This document shows positions 37,224 through 46,981 of a DNA stretch of 64,000 bases, piece by piece. The number at the start of each line of letters is the position of its first letter. Position 1 is the first letter of the stretch. Source of the stretch: Streptomyces sp. NBC_01454 (GTDB lineage: Bacteria > Actinomycetota > Actinomycetes > Streptomycetales > Streptomycetaceae); contig NZ_CP109460.1 of NCBI RefSeq assembly GCF_036227565.1, forward strand, positions 6,138,001-6,202,000. Direction: 5' to 3'. A program made the position numbers and the translations under genes. The notes below the pieces were generated by a model. That model had not been told where the DNA came from and ran no database searches. It saw nothing but the letters and a program-made list of their open reading frames with translations.

Positions 37224-37448
37224 GGCGCGAAGTGGGAGGCGTGACGCTCTCCTTGGATACCGGATTCCTCGCGTGCGCGCGTCGTACGTACGGCTCGGCC
37301 TCCTCCCGCTCCCATGGTCTTCCGACGTCACTTCCCCGTCGCCGGAGGGCCACTTCCCCTTCAGAGCGGGCGGGGACCAAGCGGTACGTGCGGCATCCCC
37401 CAGCCAGCGGCCGGGGACCCACCTGCCGCCCAGCCCATCGGAAGGCAC

Positions 37449-37532
37449 ATGAGCGAGCGTAGCGAGCGAACCAGGAAGAAGTGCGCGCTCTGCGCGGGCA
37501 GGCGGGCCGAGCGCGGCGGGGCCGCCGGATGA
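37449..37532 (+). CDS. 27-aa basic CxxC peptide overlapping rsmH
   Basis: [20 protein letters not shown] followed by a short Gly/Ala-rich end: a very basic peptide with one CxxC pair. GGAAGG precedes its ATG by 5 bases. Its TGA overlaps the rsmH ATG (ATGA), and rsmH lacks its own ribosome site, so this ORF probably delivers ribosomes to rsmH. Its opening bases (GAGCGTAGCGAGCG) form a repetitive motif. Whether the peptide has its own function is unknown. Confidence 0.5.
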   Translation: MSERSERTRKKCALCAGRRAERGGAAG

Positions 37533-38497
37533 ACGGCAGCACCCGTCACGTACCCGTCATGCTCCAGCGGTGCCTGGACATGCTCGCCCCCGCGCTCGCC
37601 GAGCCCGGCGCGGTCGTCGTCGACTGCACGCTCGGCCTCGGCGGCCACAGCGAGGCGCTGCTCGCCACCTTCCCCGCGGCCCGGCTCATCGCCCTCGACC
37701 GCGACCCCTCCGCCCTGAAGCTCGCGGGCGAACGGCTCGCCCCGTACGGGGAGCGCGCCACCCTGGTGCACGCCGTCTACGACGAGCTCCCCGAGGTCCT
37801 CGACCGGCTCGGGACCCCGCGCGTCCAGGGTGTGCTCTTCGATCTCGGGGTCTCCTCCATGCAGCTCGACGAGGCCGACCGCGGCTTCGCGTACGCGCAG
37901 GACGCCCCGCTCGACATGCGGATGGACCAGACGACCGGCATCAGCGCCGCGGAGGTCCTCAACACCTACGCGCCCGGTGAGCTGGTCCGGATCCTGCGCT
38001 CCTACGGTGAGGAGAAGCAGGCCAAGCGGATCGTCGAGGCCGTCGTGCGCGAGCGGGCCAAGGAGCCGTTCACCAACAGCGCGCGGCTGGTCGAGCTGAT
38101 CCGCGACGCGCTGCCGCAGGCCGCCAAGCGCACCGGCGGCAACCCCGCCAAGCGCACGTTCCAGGCGCTGCGCATCGAGGTCAACGGGGAGCTGCAGAGC
38201 GTGGAGCGTGCCGTTCCGGCCGCCGTGAAGGCGCTCGCGGTCGGCGGCCGGATCGCCGTGCTCGCCTACCACTCGCTGGAGGACCGGCTGGTCAAGCAGG
38301 TCTTCGCGGCCGGCGCGGCCAATACGGCGCCGCCCGGACTGCCGGTCGTCCCCGAGCGCTATCAGCCCCGGCTCAAGCTGCTGACCCGCGGCGCCGAGCT
38401 CCCCACGGAGGAGGAGGTCGCCGAGAACCGCCGCGCGGCCCCCGCCCGGCTGCGCGGCGCGGAGCGCATCCGCGAGAACGTCGAGGACACCGCATGA
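37529..38497 (+). CDS. rsmH: 16S rRNA (cytosine-1402-N4)-methyltransferase
   Basis: Methylates N4 of C1402 in the 16S rRNA decoding centre; first classical gene of the dcw cluster (mraW). The 322 residues begin [16 protein letters not shown], then [20 protein letters not shown] (SAM site), [33 protein letters not shown] and [18 protein letters not shown] 37529 is fixed by these and by the overlap with the preceding mini-ORF. It overlaps ftsL by 4 bases. Confidence 0.96.
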   Translation: MNGSTRHVPVMLQRCLDMLAPALAEPGAVVVDCTLGLGGHSEALLATFPAARLIALDRDPSALKLAGERLAPYGERATLVHAVYDELPEVLDRLGTPRVQGVLFDLGVSSMQLDEADRGFAYAQDAPLDMRMDQTTGISAAEVLNTYAPGELVRILRSYGEEKQAKRIVEAVVRERAKEPFTNSARLVELIRDALPQAAKRTGGNPAKRTFQALRIEVNGELQSVERAVPAAVKALAVGGRIAVLAYHSLEDRLVKQVFAAGAANTAPPGLPVVPERYQPRLKLLTRGAELPTEEEVAENRRAAPARLRGAERIRENVEDTA

Positions 38498-39069
38498 AAG
38501 GCCAGGGGAGACCGCGCGGCAGGCAGTACCGCCTCGCCGCGCTGCTCCCCTCCGGGGCCGGTGGCCGGGGCACGGCGGCGCGCACGCCCTTCGTGTTCCT
38601 GATCGTCGTCCTGCTCGGCTCCGGCCTGATCACCCTGCTGCTGCTCAACTCCGCGCTCAACCAGGGCTCGTTCGAGCTCAGCAAGCTGGAGAAGAAGACC
38701 GACGAGCTGACGGACGAGCAGCAGGCCCTCCAGCAGGACGTGGACGCCTACTCCGCCCCGGACGCGCTGGAGCGGCGCGCCCGGAGGCTGGGGATGGTGC
38801 CGGGCGGCTCCCCGGCGTTCCTGCTCCCCGACGGCACGGTCCACGGCCGGCCGGGCAAGGCCACGTCGACGGGGGCGCCGCTGAGCAGCTCCGCCGAGCC
38901 CTCGCTGCTGTCCGCCCCCGGCCGCACCGGACCCTCCGCACAGCCCCTCCCGGCCGCCGCCGGTGTGGCGGGACCGGAGGACGCACCGGCCGTTCCGGCG
39001 CCCCCGGACGGCGCCCTGCGCGCCCCGTCCGGCGCGGGTGCCCCCTCTCCGACGACCGCCGGCAGGTGA
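38494..39069 (+). CDS. ftsL: cell division protein FtsL-like (septum formation initiator)
   Basis: Bitopic membrane protein (191 residues): basic cytosolic N-terminus, one membrane segment (about 31-52, [20 protein letters not shown]), a coiled coil ([26 protein letters not shown]) of the FtsL/DivIC type, then a long Ser/Pro/Ala-rich disordered tail. It would bridge FtsQ and FtsW-FtsI in the divisome. Short ATGA overlap with rsmH; ftsI follows 7 bases later. Confidence 0.9.
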   Translation: MKGQGRPRGRQYRLAALLPSGAGGRGTAARTPFVFLIVVLLGSGLITLLLLNSALNQGSFELSKLEKKTDELTDEQQALQQDVDAYSAPDALERRARRLGMVPGGSPAFLLPDGTVHGRPGKATSTGAPLSSSAEPSLLSAPGRTGPSAQPLPAAAGVAGPEDAPAVPAPPDGALRAPSGAGAPSPTTAGR

Positions 39070-39076
39070 CCGCGGC

Positions 39077-41080
39077 ATGACCGAGCCCAGGGATCCCCGC
39101 CGGGTGCCGCGCCCCGCCCAGCGCGGCGGCCAGGGAGCCGGCCGCGCCGGCCGGCTCCCTGGCCGGCGCCCCGGGCCCCGGCCGGCCCCGAAGCCCGGCG
39201 CACAGCGATCCGTGGCCCGGCGGCCCGCCGCCCGCCCCGGGCAGCCGGCGCTCCGCCTCGGCAGCCCCCGCCCCCGCCTGCGGCTGGTCGCCCTGGGGCT
39301 GACGCTGATCATGCTGGTCTTCGTCGTCCGGCTCTTCCAGGTGCAGGCCGTCGATGCCTCGGCGTACGCCGCCCGGGCCAACGAGAACCGCTACGTACCG
39401 GTCAAACTGGCCGCCGAGCGCGGTGCGATCACCGACCGCAACGGCGTGGACCTGGCCACCACCGTCGACGCGTACGACATCACCGCCGACCCCAGCCTGC
39501 TGGCGCCCGGCAAGACCAAGACCGGCGACGCGCCGCAGCGGGCCGCCGCGCTGCTGGCGCCGATCCTCGGCCAGGACAAGGCCACCCTCGCCCGGAAGCT
39601 CGACCAGCCCAAGGCCCGCTATGTGCTGCTCGCCCGGCAGCAGAGCCCGCAGGTCTGGAAGAAGATCAAGGACCTGCGCACCCGTCTCGACGCCAGGGCG
39701 GCCGCCGCCCCCAAGCGCGCCCCCCGCCCCGACGTCCTGGTCGGGATCTTCGCCGACAAACACAGCAAGCGCCTCTACCCCAACAAGGACCTCGCCTCGG
39801 GCGTCCTCGGCTTCGTGGGCAGCGACGGCAAGGGCGGCGGCGGTCTGGAGGCGCGCCTGAACCGGCAGCTGGCGGGCAAGGACGGCAAGCTCGTCTACGC
39901 CCAGTCCGGCGGCCGCCGGGTGCCCACCGCCGACACCCAGGAGCATCCCGCGGTCCCCGGCAGCGACGTCGAGCTGACCCTCGACCGTGACATCCAGTGG
40001 GCGGCCCAGCAGGCCATCACCGAGCAGGTCGGCAAGTCCCGGGCCGACCGCGGCTACGTCGTCGTCCAGGACAGCCGCACCGGCGAGATCCTGGCCCTCG
40101 CCAACGCGCCCGGCTTCGACCCCAACGACGTCGCGAAGGCCGAGCCGGAGGCGCTGGGCAACGCCGCCCTGTCCGACGCCTTCGAGCCGGGCTCCACCAG
40201 CAAGCTGATGTCGCTGGCGGCCGTCCTGGAGCAGGGCGTCGCCACCCCGGCCACCCGGGTCACCGTGCCCAACCGGCTGCACCGCGGCGACCGGCTGTTC
40301 GCCGACGACGTCGACCACGCCACCTGGCACCTGACGCTCAACGGCGTGCTCGCCAAGTCCAGCAACATCGGCACGATCCTCGCGGCCGGCCAGCTCGGCA
40401 AGACCCAGCCCCAGGCCAACCAGGTCCTCTACTCCTACCTGCGGAAGTTCGGTATCGGGAAGCCGACCGGGCTCGGCTTCCCCGGCGAGACCGACGGCAT
40501 CCTGGCCAAGCCGCAGGACTGGAACACCTCGCAGCAGTTCACCATCCCCTTCGGCCAGGGGCTGTCGCTCAACGCCGTACAGGCCGCCTCCGTCTACTCC
40601 ACGATCGCCAACGGCGGCGAGCGGATCGCCCCCTCCCTGGTCCGCGGCACCACCGGCCCCGACGGAAAGTTCACCGCGGCGCCCAGGCCGGCCAAGAACC
40701 GGGTGGTCAGCCGGAAGACCGCGACCACGCTCGCGACCATGCTCGAATCGGTGGTCGACGACGACGAGGGCACCGGCGCGAAGGCGAAGATCGACGGCTA
40801 CCGGGTCGGCGGCAAGACCGGCACCTCCAACCGGGTGGACCCCAAAACCGGCCGCTACCACGGCTACACCGCCTCCTTCGCCGGCTTCGCCCCCGCTGAC
40901 AAGCCCCGCATCACGGTCTACTGCGCGGTCCAGAACCCCACTGCGGGCAGCTATTTCGGCGGTCAGGTCTGCGGCCCGATCTACCAGCGGGTCATGGCGT
41001 TCGCGCTGAAGACCCTCCAGGTACCGCCGACCGGAGCCGAGCCCCCGCGGCTGCCGGTCACCTTCACGCCAGGCCAATGA
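39077..41080 (+). CDS. ftsI: septal peptidoglycan transpeptidase (PBP, FtsI)
   Basis: Class B penicillin-binding protein of 667 residues for septal cross-linking. Arg/Pro-rich cytosolic lead (1-65), one membrane segment (about 69-88), dimerisation domain, and transpeptidase domain with the active-site Ser373 in S373-T-S-K376, S428-S-N430 and K580-T-G-T583. ATG 39077 is chosen by spacing to ftsL. Codons 17-29 form a perfect 17-bp inverted repeat described separately. Nearby ftsW encodes its glycosyltransferase partner. Confidence 0.95.
   Translation: MTEPRDPRRVPRPAQRGGQGAGRAGRLPGRRPGPRPAPKPGAQRSVARRPAARPGQPALRLGSPRPRLRLVALGLTLIMLVFVVRLFQVQAVDASAYAARANENRYVPVKLAAERGAITDRNGVDLATTVDAYDITADPSLLAPGKTKTGDAPQRAAALLAPILGQDKATLARKLDQPKARYVLLARQQSPQVWKKIKDLRTRLDARAAAAPKRAPRPDVLVGIFADKHSKRLYPNKDLASGVLGFVGSDGKGGGGLEARLNRQLAGKDGKLVYAQSGGRRVPTADTQEHPAVPGSDVELTLDRDIQWAAQQAITEQVGKSRADRGYVVVQDSRTGEILALANAPGFDPNDVAKAEPEALGNAALSDAFEPGSTSKLMSLAAVLEQGVATPATRVTVPNRLHRGDRLFADDVDHATWHLTLNGVLAKSSNIGTILAAGQLGKTQPQANQVLYSYLRKFGIGKPTGLGFPGETDGILAKPQDWNTSQQFTIPFGQGLSLNAVQAASVYSTIANGGERIAPSLVRGTTGPDGKFTAAPRPAKNRVVSRKTATTLATMLESVVDDDEGTGAKAKIDGYRVGGKTGTSNRVDPKTGRYHGYTASFAGFAPADKPRITVYCAVQNPTAGSYFGGQVCGPIYQRVMAFALKTLQVPPTGAEPPRLPVTFTPGQ
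39125..39163 (+). other. 17-bp perfect hairpin within the 5' end of ftsI
   Basis: Arms 39125-39141 and 39147-39163 are fully complementary with a 5-base loop, about 50 bases downstream of the ATG. It codes GQGAGRAGRLPGR. Such a stem near a start is unusual and could slow ribosomes, prompt termination when translation is poor, or reflect a duplication-inversion. Confidence 0.85.
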
Positions 41081-41098
41081 AATCGAGGCAATTCCGCC

Positions 41099-42862
41099 GT
41101 GACGACCATCACCCCCGACGGCACCCCCGATGGCACCCCCATCCCGGGAAACTGCGCCCCCCCACCGCCCTCACTTCGCCCCGGGCCCGCTGTGCCCGGT
41201 ACGCTCACCGCCGTGTCACACGCTGATCAGTCCCCGAAAGCCCAGCACGCCGAGAAGGCCGGTCCCGGCACCTATCCGGGAGCCCCCCGCCCTGAACGGG
41301 TCCGCCCCACCCCCCTGGCGGACCTCGCCGAGCAGCTGGGATGCCCGGCCCCCGACGCCGGCCATGCCGATGCCGTGGTCACCGGCATCACCCACGACTC
41401 CCGGGCGGTACGCCCCGGTGACGTCTACGCCGCGCTGCCCGGTGCCCGTCTGCACGGCGCCGACTTCGTCGCCCAGGCCGCCGACCTCGGCGCCGCCGCG
41501 ATCCTGACGGACCCGACGGGCGCCGACCGCGCCGCCGCGACCGGCCTGCCGGTCCTCGCCGTCGAGAACCCGCGCGCGCGGATGGGCGCCCTGGCCGTCT
41601 CGATCTACGGGGCGCCGGGCGAGGACCTCCTCCAGATCGGCATCACCGGCACCTCCGGCAAGACCACCACCGCCTACCTCATCGAGGGCGGGCTGCGGGC
41701 CGCCGCTGCCGGGCGCCCCGACGGCGGGCCGACCGGCCTGATCGGCACCGTCGAGACCCGCATCGGCGACGAGCGCATCAAGTCGGAGCGCACCACCCCC
41801 GAGGCCACCGACCTGCAGGCGCTGTTCGCCGTGATGCGCGAGCGCGGGGTCCGCGCGGTCGCCATGGAGGTCTCCAGCCACGCCCTGGTCCTCGGCCGGG
41901 TCGACGGCTGCGTCTTCGACGTCGCGATCTTCAACAACCTCAGCCCGGAGCACATGGAGTTCCACTCCGGGATGGAGGACTACTTCCAGGCCAAGGCCCA
42001 GCTCTTCACCAAGGCCCGCAGCCGCGCCGGCGTGGTCAACCTCGACGACGAGTACGGCAAGCGCCTGGCCGAGGGCGAGTCCGAGGTCCCGGTCACCACC
42101 TTCTCCGCGGAGGGCCACCCGGACGCCGACTGGCGCGCCGCGGACGTCGAGGTCGGCACCCTCGGCTCGACCTTCACGGTGCACGGCCCGGACGGCGTGA
42201 CCGTGCGCGCCGCCTCCCCGATCGCCGGCCCCTTCAACGTCGCCAACGCGCTCGCCGCGATCGTCTCGCTGGTCGTCGCCGGCATCGACGCGCAGATCGC
42301 GGCCGACGGCGTGGCCGCGGTCCCCGGCGTCCCCGGCCGTCTGGAGCGCATCGACGCCGGCCAGCCGTATCTGGCGGTCGTCGACTACGCCCACAAGACG
42401 GACGCCGTCGAATCGGTTCTGCGCGCCCTGCGCAAGGTCACCGACGGCAAGCTGCACGCCGTGCTCGGCTGCGGCGGCGACCGTGACCCGCACAAGCGCG
42501 GCCCGATGGGCGCCGCGGTGGCCCGGCTCGCCGACACGGCGATCCTGACCTCCGACAACCCCCGTAACGAGGACCCGCTCTCGATCCTCGCCACCATGCT
42601 CGCAGGCGCCGCCGAGGTGCCGATCCACGAACGCGGCACGGTGCTGGTCGAGGAGGAGCGGGCCGCCGCCATCGCCGCCGCCGTCGCCCGCGCCGAGCCC
42701 GGCGACACCGTGATCGTCGCGGGCAAGGGCCATGAGCAGGGCCAGGACATCGCCGGAGTGGTCCGCCCCTTCGACGACCGCCAGGTGCTGCGCGCCGCCA
42801 TCGAGGGCTCTCAGACGTCGCAGCAGTCGCAGCAGTCACCGCAGCCGAACCACCAGGGATGA
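41099..42862 (+). CDS. murE: UDP-N-acetylmuramoyl-tripeptide synthetase MurE
   Basis: Adds the third residue (LL-diaminopimelate in Streptomyces) to UDP-MurNAc-L-Ala-D-Glu. Mur ligase with ATP loop GITGTSGKTTTAYLIEGG (184-190), [35 protein letters not shown], and DNPRNEDP, the diaminopimelate-recognising motif. The given GTG start follows GAGG but adds about 38 Pro-rich residues. A second in-frame GTG at 41213 (VSHADQSPK), preceded by a TACGCT -10-like hexamer, may be the true, leaderless start. A Gln/Ser-rich tail ends the protein. Confidence 0.93.
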   Translation: MTTITPDGTPDGTPIPGNCAPPPPSLRPGPAVPGTLTAVSHADQSPKAQHAEKAGPGTYPGAPRPERVRPTPLADLAEQLGCPAPDAGHADAVVTGITHDSRAVRPGDVYAALPGARLHGADFVAQAADLGAAAILTDPTGADRAAATGLPVLAVENPRARMGALAVSIYGAPGEDLLQIGITGTSGKTTTAYLIEGGLRAAAAGRPDGGPTGLIGTVETRIGDERIKSERTTPEATDLQALFAVMRERGVRAVAMEVSSHALVLGRVDGCVFDVAIFNNLSPEHMEFHSGMEDYFQAKAQLFTKARSRAGVVNLDDEYGKRLAEGESEVPVTTFSAEGHPDADWRAADVEVGTLGSTFTVHGPDGVTVRAASPIAGPFNVANALAAIVSLVVAGIDAQIAADGVAAVPGVPGRLERIDAGQPYLAVVDYAHKTDAVESVLRALRKVTDGKLHAVLGCGGDRDPHKRGPMGAAVARLADTAILTSDNPRNEDPLSILATMLAGAAEVPIHERGTVLVEEERAAAIAAAVARAEPGDTVIVAGKGHEQGQDIAGVVRPFDDRQVLRAAIEGSQTSQQSQQSPQPNHQG

Positions 42863-42921
42863 CACACCTCCATGCGCGCACAATCCGCTTATCGTCACCG
42901 CCCGCCCCTCGACGGGGGTGA
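42859..42921 (+). CDS. 20-aa mini-ORF with a TTA codon between murE and murF
   Basis: MTHLHARTIRLSSPPAPRRG. Its ATG overlaps the murE stop (ATGA) and its own stop lies 3 bases before the murF GTG, so it fills the murE-murF gap exactly. Codon 11 is TTA (42889-42891), the rare leucine codon read only by the bldA tRNA in Streptomyces. If translated, it could make murF expression partly bldA-dependent. It is too short to judge by family. Confidence 0.45.
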   Translation: MTHLHARTIRLSSPPAPRRG

Positions 42922-42924
42922 CCT

Positions 42925-44376
42925 GTGATCTCCCTGTCGCTCGCCGAGATCGCGAGCATTGTCGGCGGGCAGCAGTACGACATACCGGACGACGGCCGCG
43001 AGGTCGCCGGACCGGTTGTGGCCGACTCCCGCGCGGTGCGGCCCGGCGCCCTGTTCGTGGCCTTCGCCGGGGATCGCGCCGACGGCCATGACTTCGCCCG
43101 GGGAGCCGTCGAGGCCGGCGCGGTGGCCGTCCTGGCCGCCCGCCCCGTCGGCGTCCCCGCGATCGTCGTCGACGACGTCACCGCCGCCCTCGGCGCGCTG
43201 GCCCGCGCCGTCGTCGAGCGGCTCGGCACCACCGTCGTCGGACTGACCGGCTCGGCCGGCAAGACCAGCACCAAGGACCTGATCGCCCAACTGCTGGAGC
43301 GGCACGGCCCCACGGTCTGGCCCGAGGGCAACCTCAACAACGAGATCGGGCTGCCGCTGACCGCGCTGCGCGCCGATGAGACGACCCGTCACCTCGTCCT
43401 GGAGATGGGCGCCCGCGGTGTCGGCCACATCCGCTACCTCGCCGGGCTGACCCCGCCGAGGGTCGGGGTGGTGCTCAACGTCGGCTCCGCGCACATCGGC
43501 GAGTTCGGCGGCCGCGAGCAGATCGCCCTGGCGAAGGGCGAACTCGTCGAGGCGCTGCCGTCCGCGGACGAGGGCGGGATCGCGGTGCTCAACGCCGACG
43601 ATCCGTACGTGCGTGCCATGGCGGTGCGCACAACGGCCCGCACTGTCCTGTTCGGTGAGGCCGCGGACGCCGCCGTACGCGCCGAGAATGTCCGTCTCAC
43701 GGAACTCGGACAGCCTGCCTTCACGCTTCACACACCCTCCGGGTGCAGCGATGTGACCATGCGGCTGTACGGTGAGCACCACGTGTCGAACGCGCTCGCC
43801 GCGGCCGCCGTAGCCCATGAGTTGGGCATGCCCGTCGACGAGATCGCCTCCGCGCTCTCCGAAGCCGGCACGCTCTCCCGCTGGCGTATGGAGGTCACCG
43901 AGCGCGCGGACGGCGTGACGGTCGTCAACGACGCCTACAACGCGAACCCCGAGTCCGTGCGAGCGGCGCTGCGAGCGCTGGTCGCCATGGGCGCAGCCGC
44001 CAAGGCGAAGGGCGGGCGTACGTGGGCGGTGCTCGGTGAGATGGCCGAGCTCGGCGAGGAGTCACTCGCCGAACACGACGCGGTCGGACGCCTGGTCGTC
44101 CGGCTCAACGTCAGCAAGCTCGTGGCGGTCGGCGGCGCGGAAGCGGCGTGGCTCGACATGGGCGCCAAGAACGAGGGTTCGTGGGGTGAGGAGTCGGTGC
44201 ACGTGTCCGACGCGCGGGCGGCGGTCGACCTGTTGCGCAGCGAGCTGCGGCCGGGAGATGTCGTGCTGGTGAAGGCGTCCAGGTCGGTGGGGCTGGAGCG
44301 GGTCGCCGCAGCATTGCTGGACGATGCAGGGCCGCGGGGCGCTGCGGGCGCTGAGGGCGGAGCCGCGTCCCGATGA
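42925..44376 (+). CDS. murF: UDP-N-acetylmuramoyl-tripeptide--D-alanyl-D-alanine ligase MurF
   Basis: Adds D-Ala-D-Ala to the muropeptide, completing the pentapeptide. The 483 residues contain [29 protein letters not shown] loop [14 protein letters not shown] (about 107-116), [27 protein letters not shown] and [20 protein letters not shown]. The GTG start ([15 protein letters not shown]) fits the family. It overlaps mraY by 4 bases. Confidence 0.95.
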   Translation: MISLSLAEIASIVGGQQYDIPDDGREVAGPVVADSRAVRPGALFVAFAGDRADGHDFARGAVEAGAVAVLAARPVGVPAIVVDDVTAALGALARAVVERLGTTVVGLTGSAGKTSTKDLIAQLLERHGPTVWPEGNLNNEIGLPLTALRADETTRHLVLEMGARGVGHIRYLAGLTPPRVGVVLNVGSAHIGEFGGREQIALAKGELVEALPSADEGGIAVLNADDPYVRAMAVRTTARTVLFGEAADAAVRAENVRLTELGQPAFTLHTPSGCSDVTMRLYGEHHVSNALAAAAVAHELGMPVDEIASALSEAGTLSRWRMEVTERADGVTVVNDAYNANPESVRAALRALVAMGAAAKAKGGRTWAVLGEMAELGEESLAEHDAVGRLVVRLNVSKLVAVGGAEAAWLDMGAKNEGSWGEESVHVSDARAAVDLLRSELRPGDVVLVKASRSVGLERVAAALLDDAGPRGAAGAEGGAASR

Positions 44377-45446
44377 ACTCGATGAAGCAGATCCTCTTCT
44401 CCGGAACGATCGGGCTCTTCCTGACCCTGATCGGCACCCCGGTGCTGATCAAGCTGCTGGCCAAAAAGGGATACGGGCAGTTCATCCGCGATGACGGCCC
44501 GCGCGATCACCACAGCAAGCGCGGTACGCCCACCATGGGTGGTATCGCCTTCATCCTGGCCACGATCATCGCCTATGTGCTGACCAAGGTCATCACGAGC
44601 AGCGACCCCACCTTCTCCGGTGTGCTGGTGCTGTTCCTGATGGCAGGCATGGGCCTGGTCGGCTTCCTCGACGACTACATCAAGATCGTCAAGCAGCGTT
44701 CGCTGGGCCTGCGGGCCAAGGCCAAGATGGCCGGCCAGTTGATCGTCGGCATCGCCTTCGCGGTGCTCTCGCTGCAATTCGCCGACCTGCGCGGACAGAC
44801 CCCGGCCTCGGACCGGCTGTCCTTCACCCAGGACTTCGGCTGGCAGATCGGCCCGGTGATCTTCGTGATCTGGGCGCTGTTCATGATCCTGGCGATGTCC
44901 AACGGCGTGAACCTCACCGACGGCCTCGACGGCCTCGCCACCGGCGCCTCGGTGATGGTCTTCGGTGCGTACACCTTCATCGGCATCTGGCAGCACCAGG
45001 AGTCCTGCGCCAACCAGATCACCGCGGGACCGGGCTGTTACGAGGTCCGCGATCCACTCGACCTCGCGGTCGTCGCCTCGGCCCTGATGGGTGCCTGCTT
45101 CGGCTTCCTGTGGTGGAACACCTCACCCGCCAAGATCTTCATGGGGGACACCGGCTCGCTGGCCCTGGGCGGCGCGCTGGCCGGTCTGGCGATCTGCTCC
45201 CGTACCGAGCTGCTGCTGGCCATCCTCGGCGGTCTCTTCGTCCTGATCACCATGTCCGTGGTCATCCAGGTCGGCTCGTTCCGGCTGACCGGCAAGCGGG
45301 TCTTCCGGATGGCGCCACTCCAGCACCACTTCGAGCTCAAGGGGTGGTCGGAAGTCCTTGTAGTGGTCAGATTCTGGATTATCCAGGGCATGTGCGTCAT
45401 CGTCGGACTTGGCATCTTCTACGGCGGTTGGCAGGCAGCGAAGTGA
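44373..45446 (+). CDS. mraY: phospho-N-acetylmuramoyl-pentapeptide transferase MraY
   Basis: Polytopic enzyme (357 residues, about ten membrane segments) making lipid I from UDP-MurNAc-pentapeptide and undecaprenyl phosphate. Key segments are [31 protein letters not shown] (Asp-Asp pair), [15 protein letters not shown] and [14 protein letters not shown], with [15 protein letters not shown] near the end. Overlaps both neighbours by 4 bases (ATGA with murF, GTGA with murD). Confidence 0.97.
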   Translation: MNSMKQILFSGTIGLFLTLIGTPVLIKLLAKKGYGQFIRDDGPRDHHSKRGTPTMGGIAFILATIIAYVLTKVITSSDPTFSGVLVLFLMAGMGLVGFLDDYIKIVKQRSLGLRAKAKMAGQLIVGIAFAVLSLQFADLRGQTPASDRLSFTQDFGWQIGPVIFVIWALFMILAMSNGVNLTDGLDGLATGASVMVFGAYTFIGIWQHQESCANQITAGPGCYEVRDPLDLAVVASALMGACFGFLWWNTSPAKIFMGDTGSLALGGALAGLAICSRTELLLAILGGLFVLITMSVVIQVGSFRLTGKRVFRMAPLQHHFELKGWSEVLVVVRFWIIQGMCVIVGLGIFYGGWQAAK

Positions 45447-46921
45447 CCACGCACGACCCGGCCGGCAGCCCCGCGGGGTTCGCCGGTCAGCACATCACCG
45501 TGGCCGGTCTGGGCGTGAGCGGCATCAGTGCCGCCCGCGCGCTGGCCGGCCTCGGCGCCCGCGTCACCGTCGTGGACGGCGGCGACGGGGACAAGCAGCG
45601 GGCGGCCGCGCGGGAGCTGGAGTCGGAGAACACCACCGTCCGCCTCGGCGACGGCGAGACCCTCCCCGAGGGCACCGACCTGGTCGTGACCTCGCCCGGC
45701 TGGAAGCCGGACAGCCCGCTGTTCACGGCGGCCGCCGCGGCCGGGGTGGACGTGGTCGGCGATGTGGAGATCGCCTGGCGGCTGCGCGGGACCGTCACGG
45801 GAGCGCCGCCCGCCGCCTGGCTCGCGGTCACCGGCACCAACGGCAAGACCACCACCGTGCGGATGCTGGCCTCGATCCTGGAAGCCGAGGGTCTGCACAC
45901 CACGGCCGTCGGCAACATCGGCACCCCGATCATCGATGTCGTCCTCGGCCAGGGGAAGGACGGCGCGCGCCCCTACGACGTGCTCGCCGTCGAGCTCTCC
46001 AGCTACCAGCTGCACTGGGCGCCGTCCCTGCGCGCGCACTCCGCCGTGGTCCTCAACCTCGCCCCCGACCACCTCGACTGGCACGGCTCCATGGCGGCGT
46101 ACGCCGCCGACAAGGGCCGGATCTACGAGGGCAACACCGTCGCCTGCGTCTACAACGTGGCCGACCGGGCGACCGAGGACCTGGTGCGCGAGGCCGACGT
46201 CGAGGAGGGCTGCCGCGCCATCGGCTTCACCCTCGGCGCCCCGGCCCCCTCCCAACTCGGCGTCGTCGAGGGCCTCCTCGTCGACCGCGCCTTCGTGGCG
46301 GACCGGCAGCAGCAGGCCCAGGAACTCGCCGAGGTCGCCGACATCGCCCCCGGCTCCGGGACGCCCGCCCCGCACAACATCGCCAACGCCCTCGCGGCGG
46401 CGGCGCTGGCCCGTGCCTACGGCGTCCGGCCGGCCGCCGTACGCGACGGACTGCGCGCCTTCCACCCGGAGGCTCACCGCATCCAGCACCTCGCGGACCT
46501 GGACGGCGTCACCTACATCGACGACTCCAAGGCCACCAACACCCACGCCGCCGAGGCGTCGTTGGCCGCGTACCCGCACATCGTGTGGATCGCCGGCGGC
46601 CTGGCCAAGGGCGCGACCTTCGACGAGCTGGTGCAGAAGTCCGCGGCCCGGCTGCGCGGGGTGGTGCTGATCGGCGCCGATCGGGCGCTGATTCGCGAAG
46701 CCCTGGCGCGACACGCCCCCGATGTCCCGGTGGTCGACCTCGACCGGACAGACACTGGGGCGATGTCCGAGGCGGTCCGGGAAGCGACCCGTCTGGCCGA
46801 GCCGGGCGACACCGTCCTGCTGGCCCCGGCCTGTGCCTCGATGGACATGTTCGTCAATTACAACAAGCGGGGCGAGGCCTTCGCCGACGCGGTCGGCGAG
46901 CTGACCGCACGGGATCACTAG
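45443..46921 (+). CDS. murD: UDP-N-acetylmuramoyl-L-alanine--D-glutamate ligase MurD
   Basis: Adds D-Glu to UDP-MurNAc-L-Ala. The 492 residues have an N-terminal Rossmann part [25 protein letters not shown] loop [84 protein letters not shown] and [22 protein letters not shown]. The GTG start shares bases with the mraY stop. Confidence 0.96.
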   Translation: MTTHDPAGSPAGFAGQHITVAGLGVSGISAARALAGLGARVTVVDGGDGDKQRAAARELESENTTVRLGDGETLPEGTDLVVTSPGWKPDSPLFTAAAAAGVDVVGDVEIAWRLRGTVTGAPPAAWLAVTGTNGKTTTVRMLASILEAEGLHTTAVGNIGTPIIDVVLGQGKDGARPYDVLAVELSSYQLHWAPSLRAHSAVVLNLAPDHLDWHGSMAAYAADKGRIYEGNTVACVYNVADRATEDLVREADVEEGCRAIGFTLGAPAPSQLGVVEGLLVDRAFVADRQQQAQELAEVADIAPGSGTPAPHNIANALAAAALARAYGVRPAAVRDGLRAFHPEAHRIQHLADLDGVTYIDDSKATNTHAAEASLAAYPHIVWIAGGLAKGATFDELVQKSAARLRGVVLIGADRALIREALARHAPDVPVVDLDRTDTGAMSEAVREATRLAEPGDTVLLAPACASMDMFVNYNKRGEAFADAVGELTARDH

Positions 46922-46981
46922 ACCGTTACTCCCCGCCGCCGCCGGGACCGGTCGGTGCGCGCACCTGTGGAGGGGACGAGG

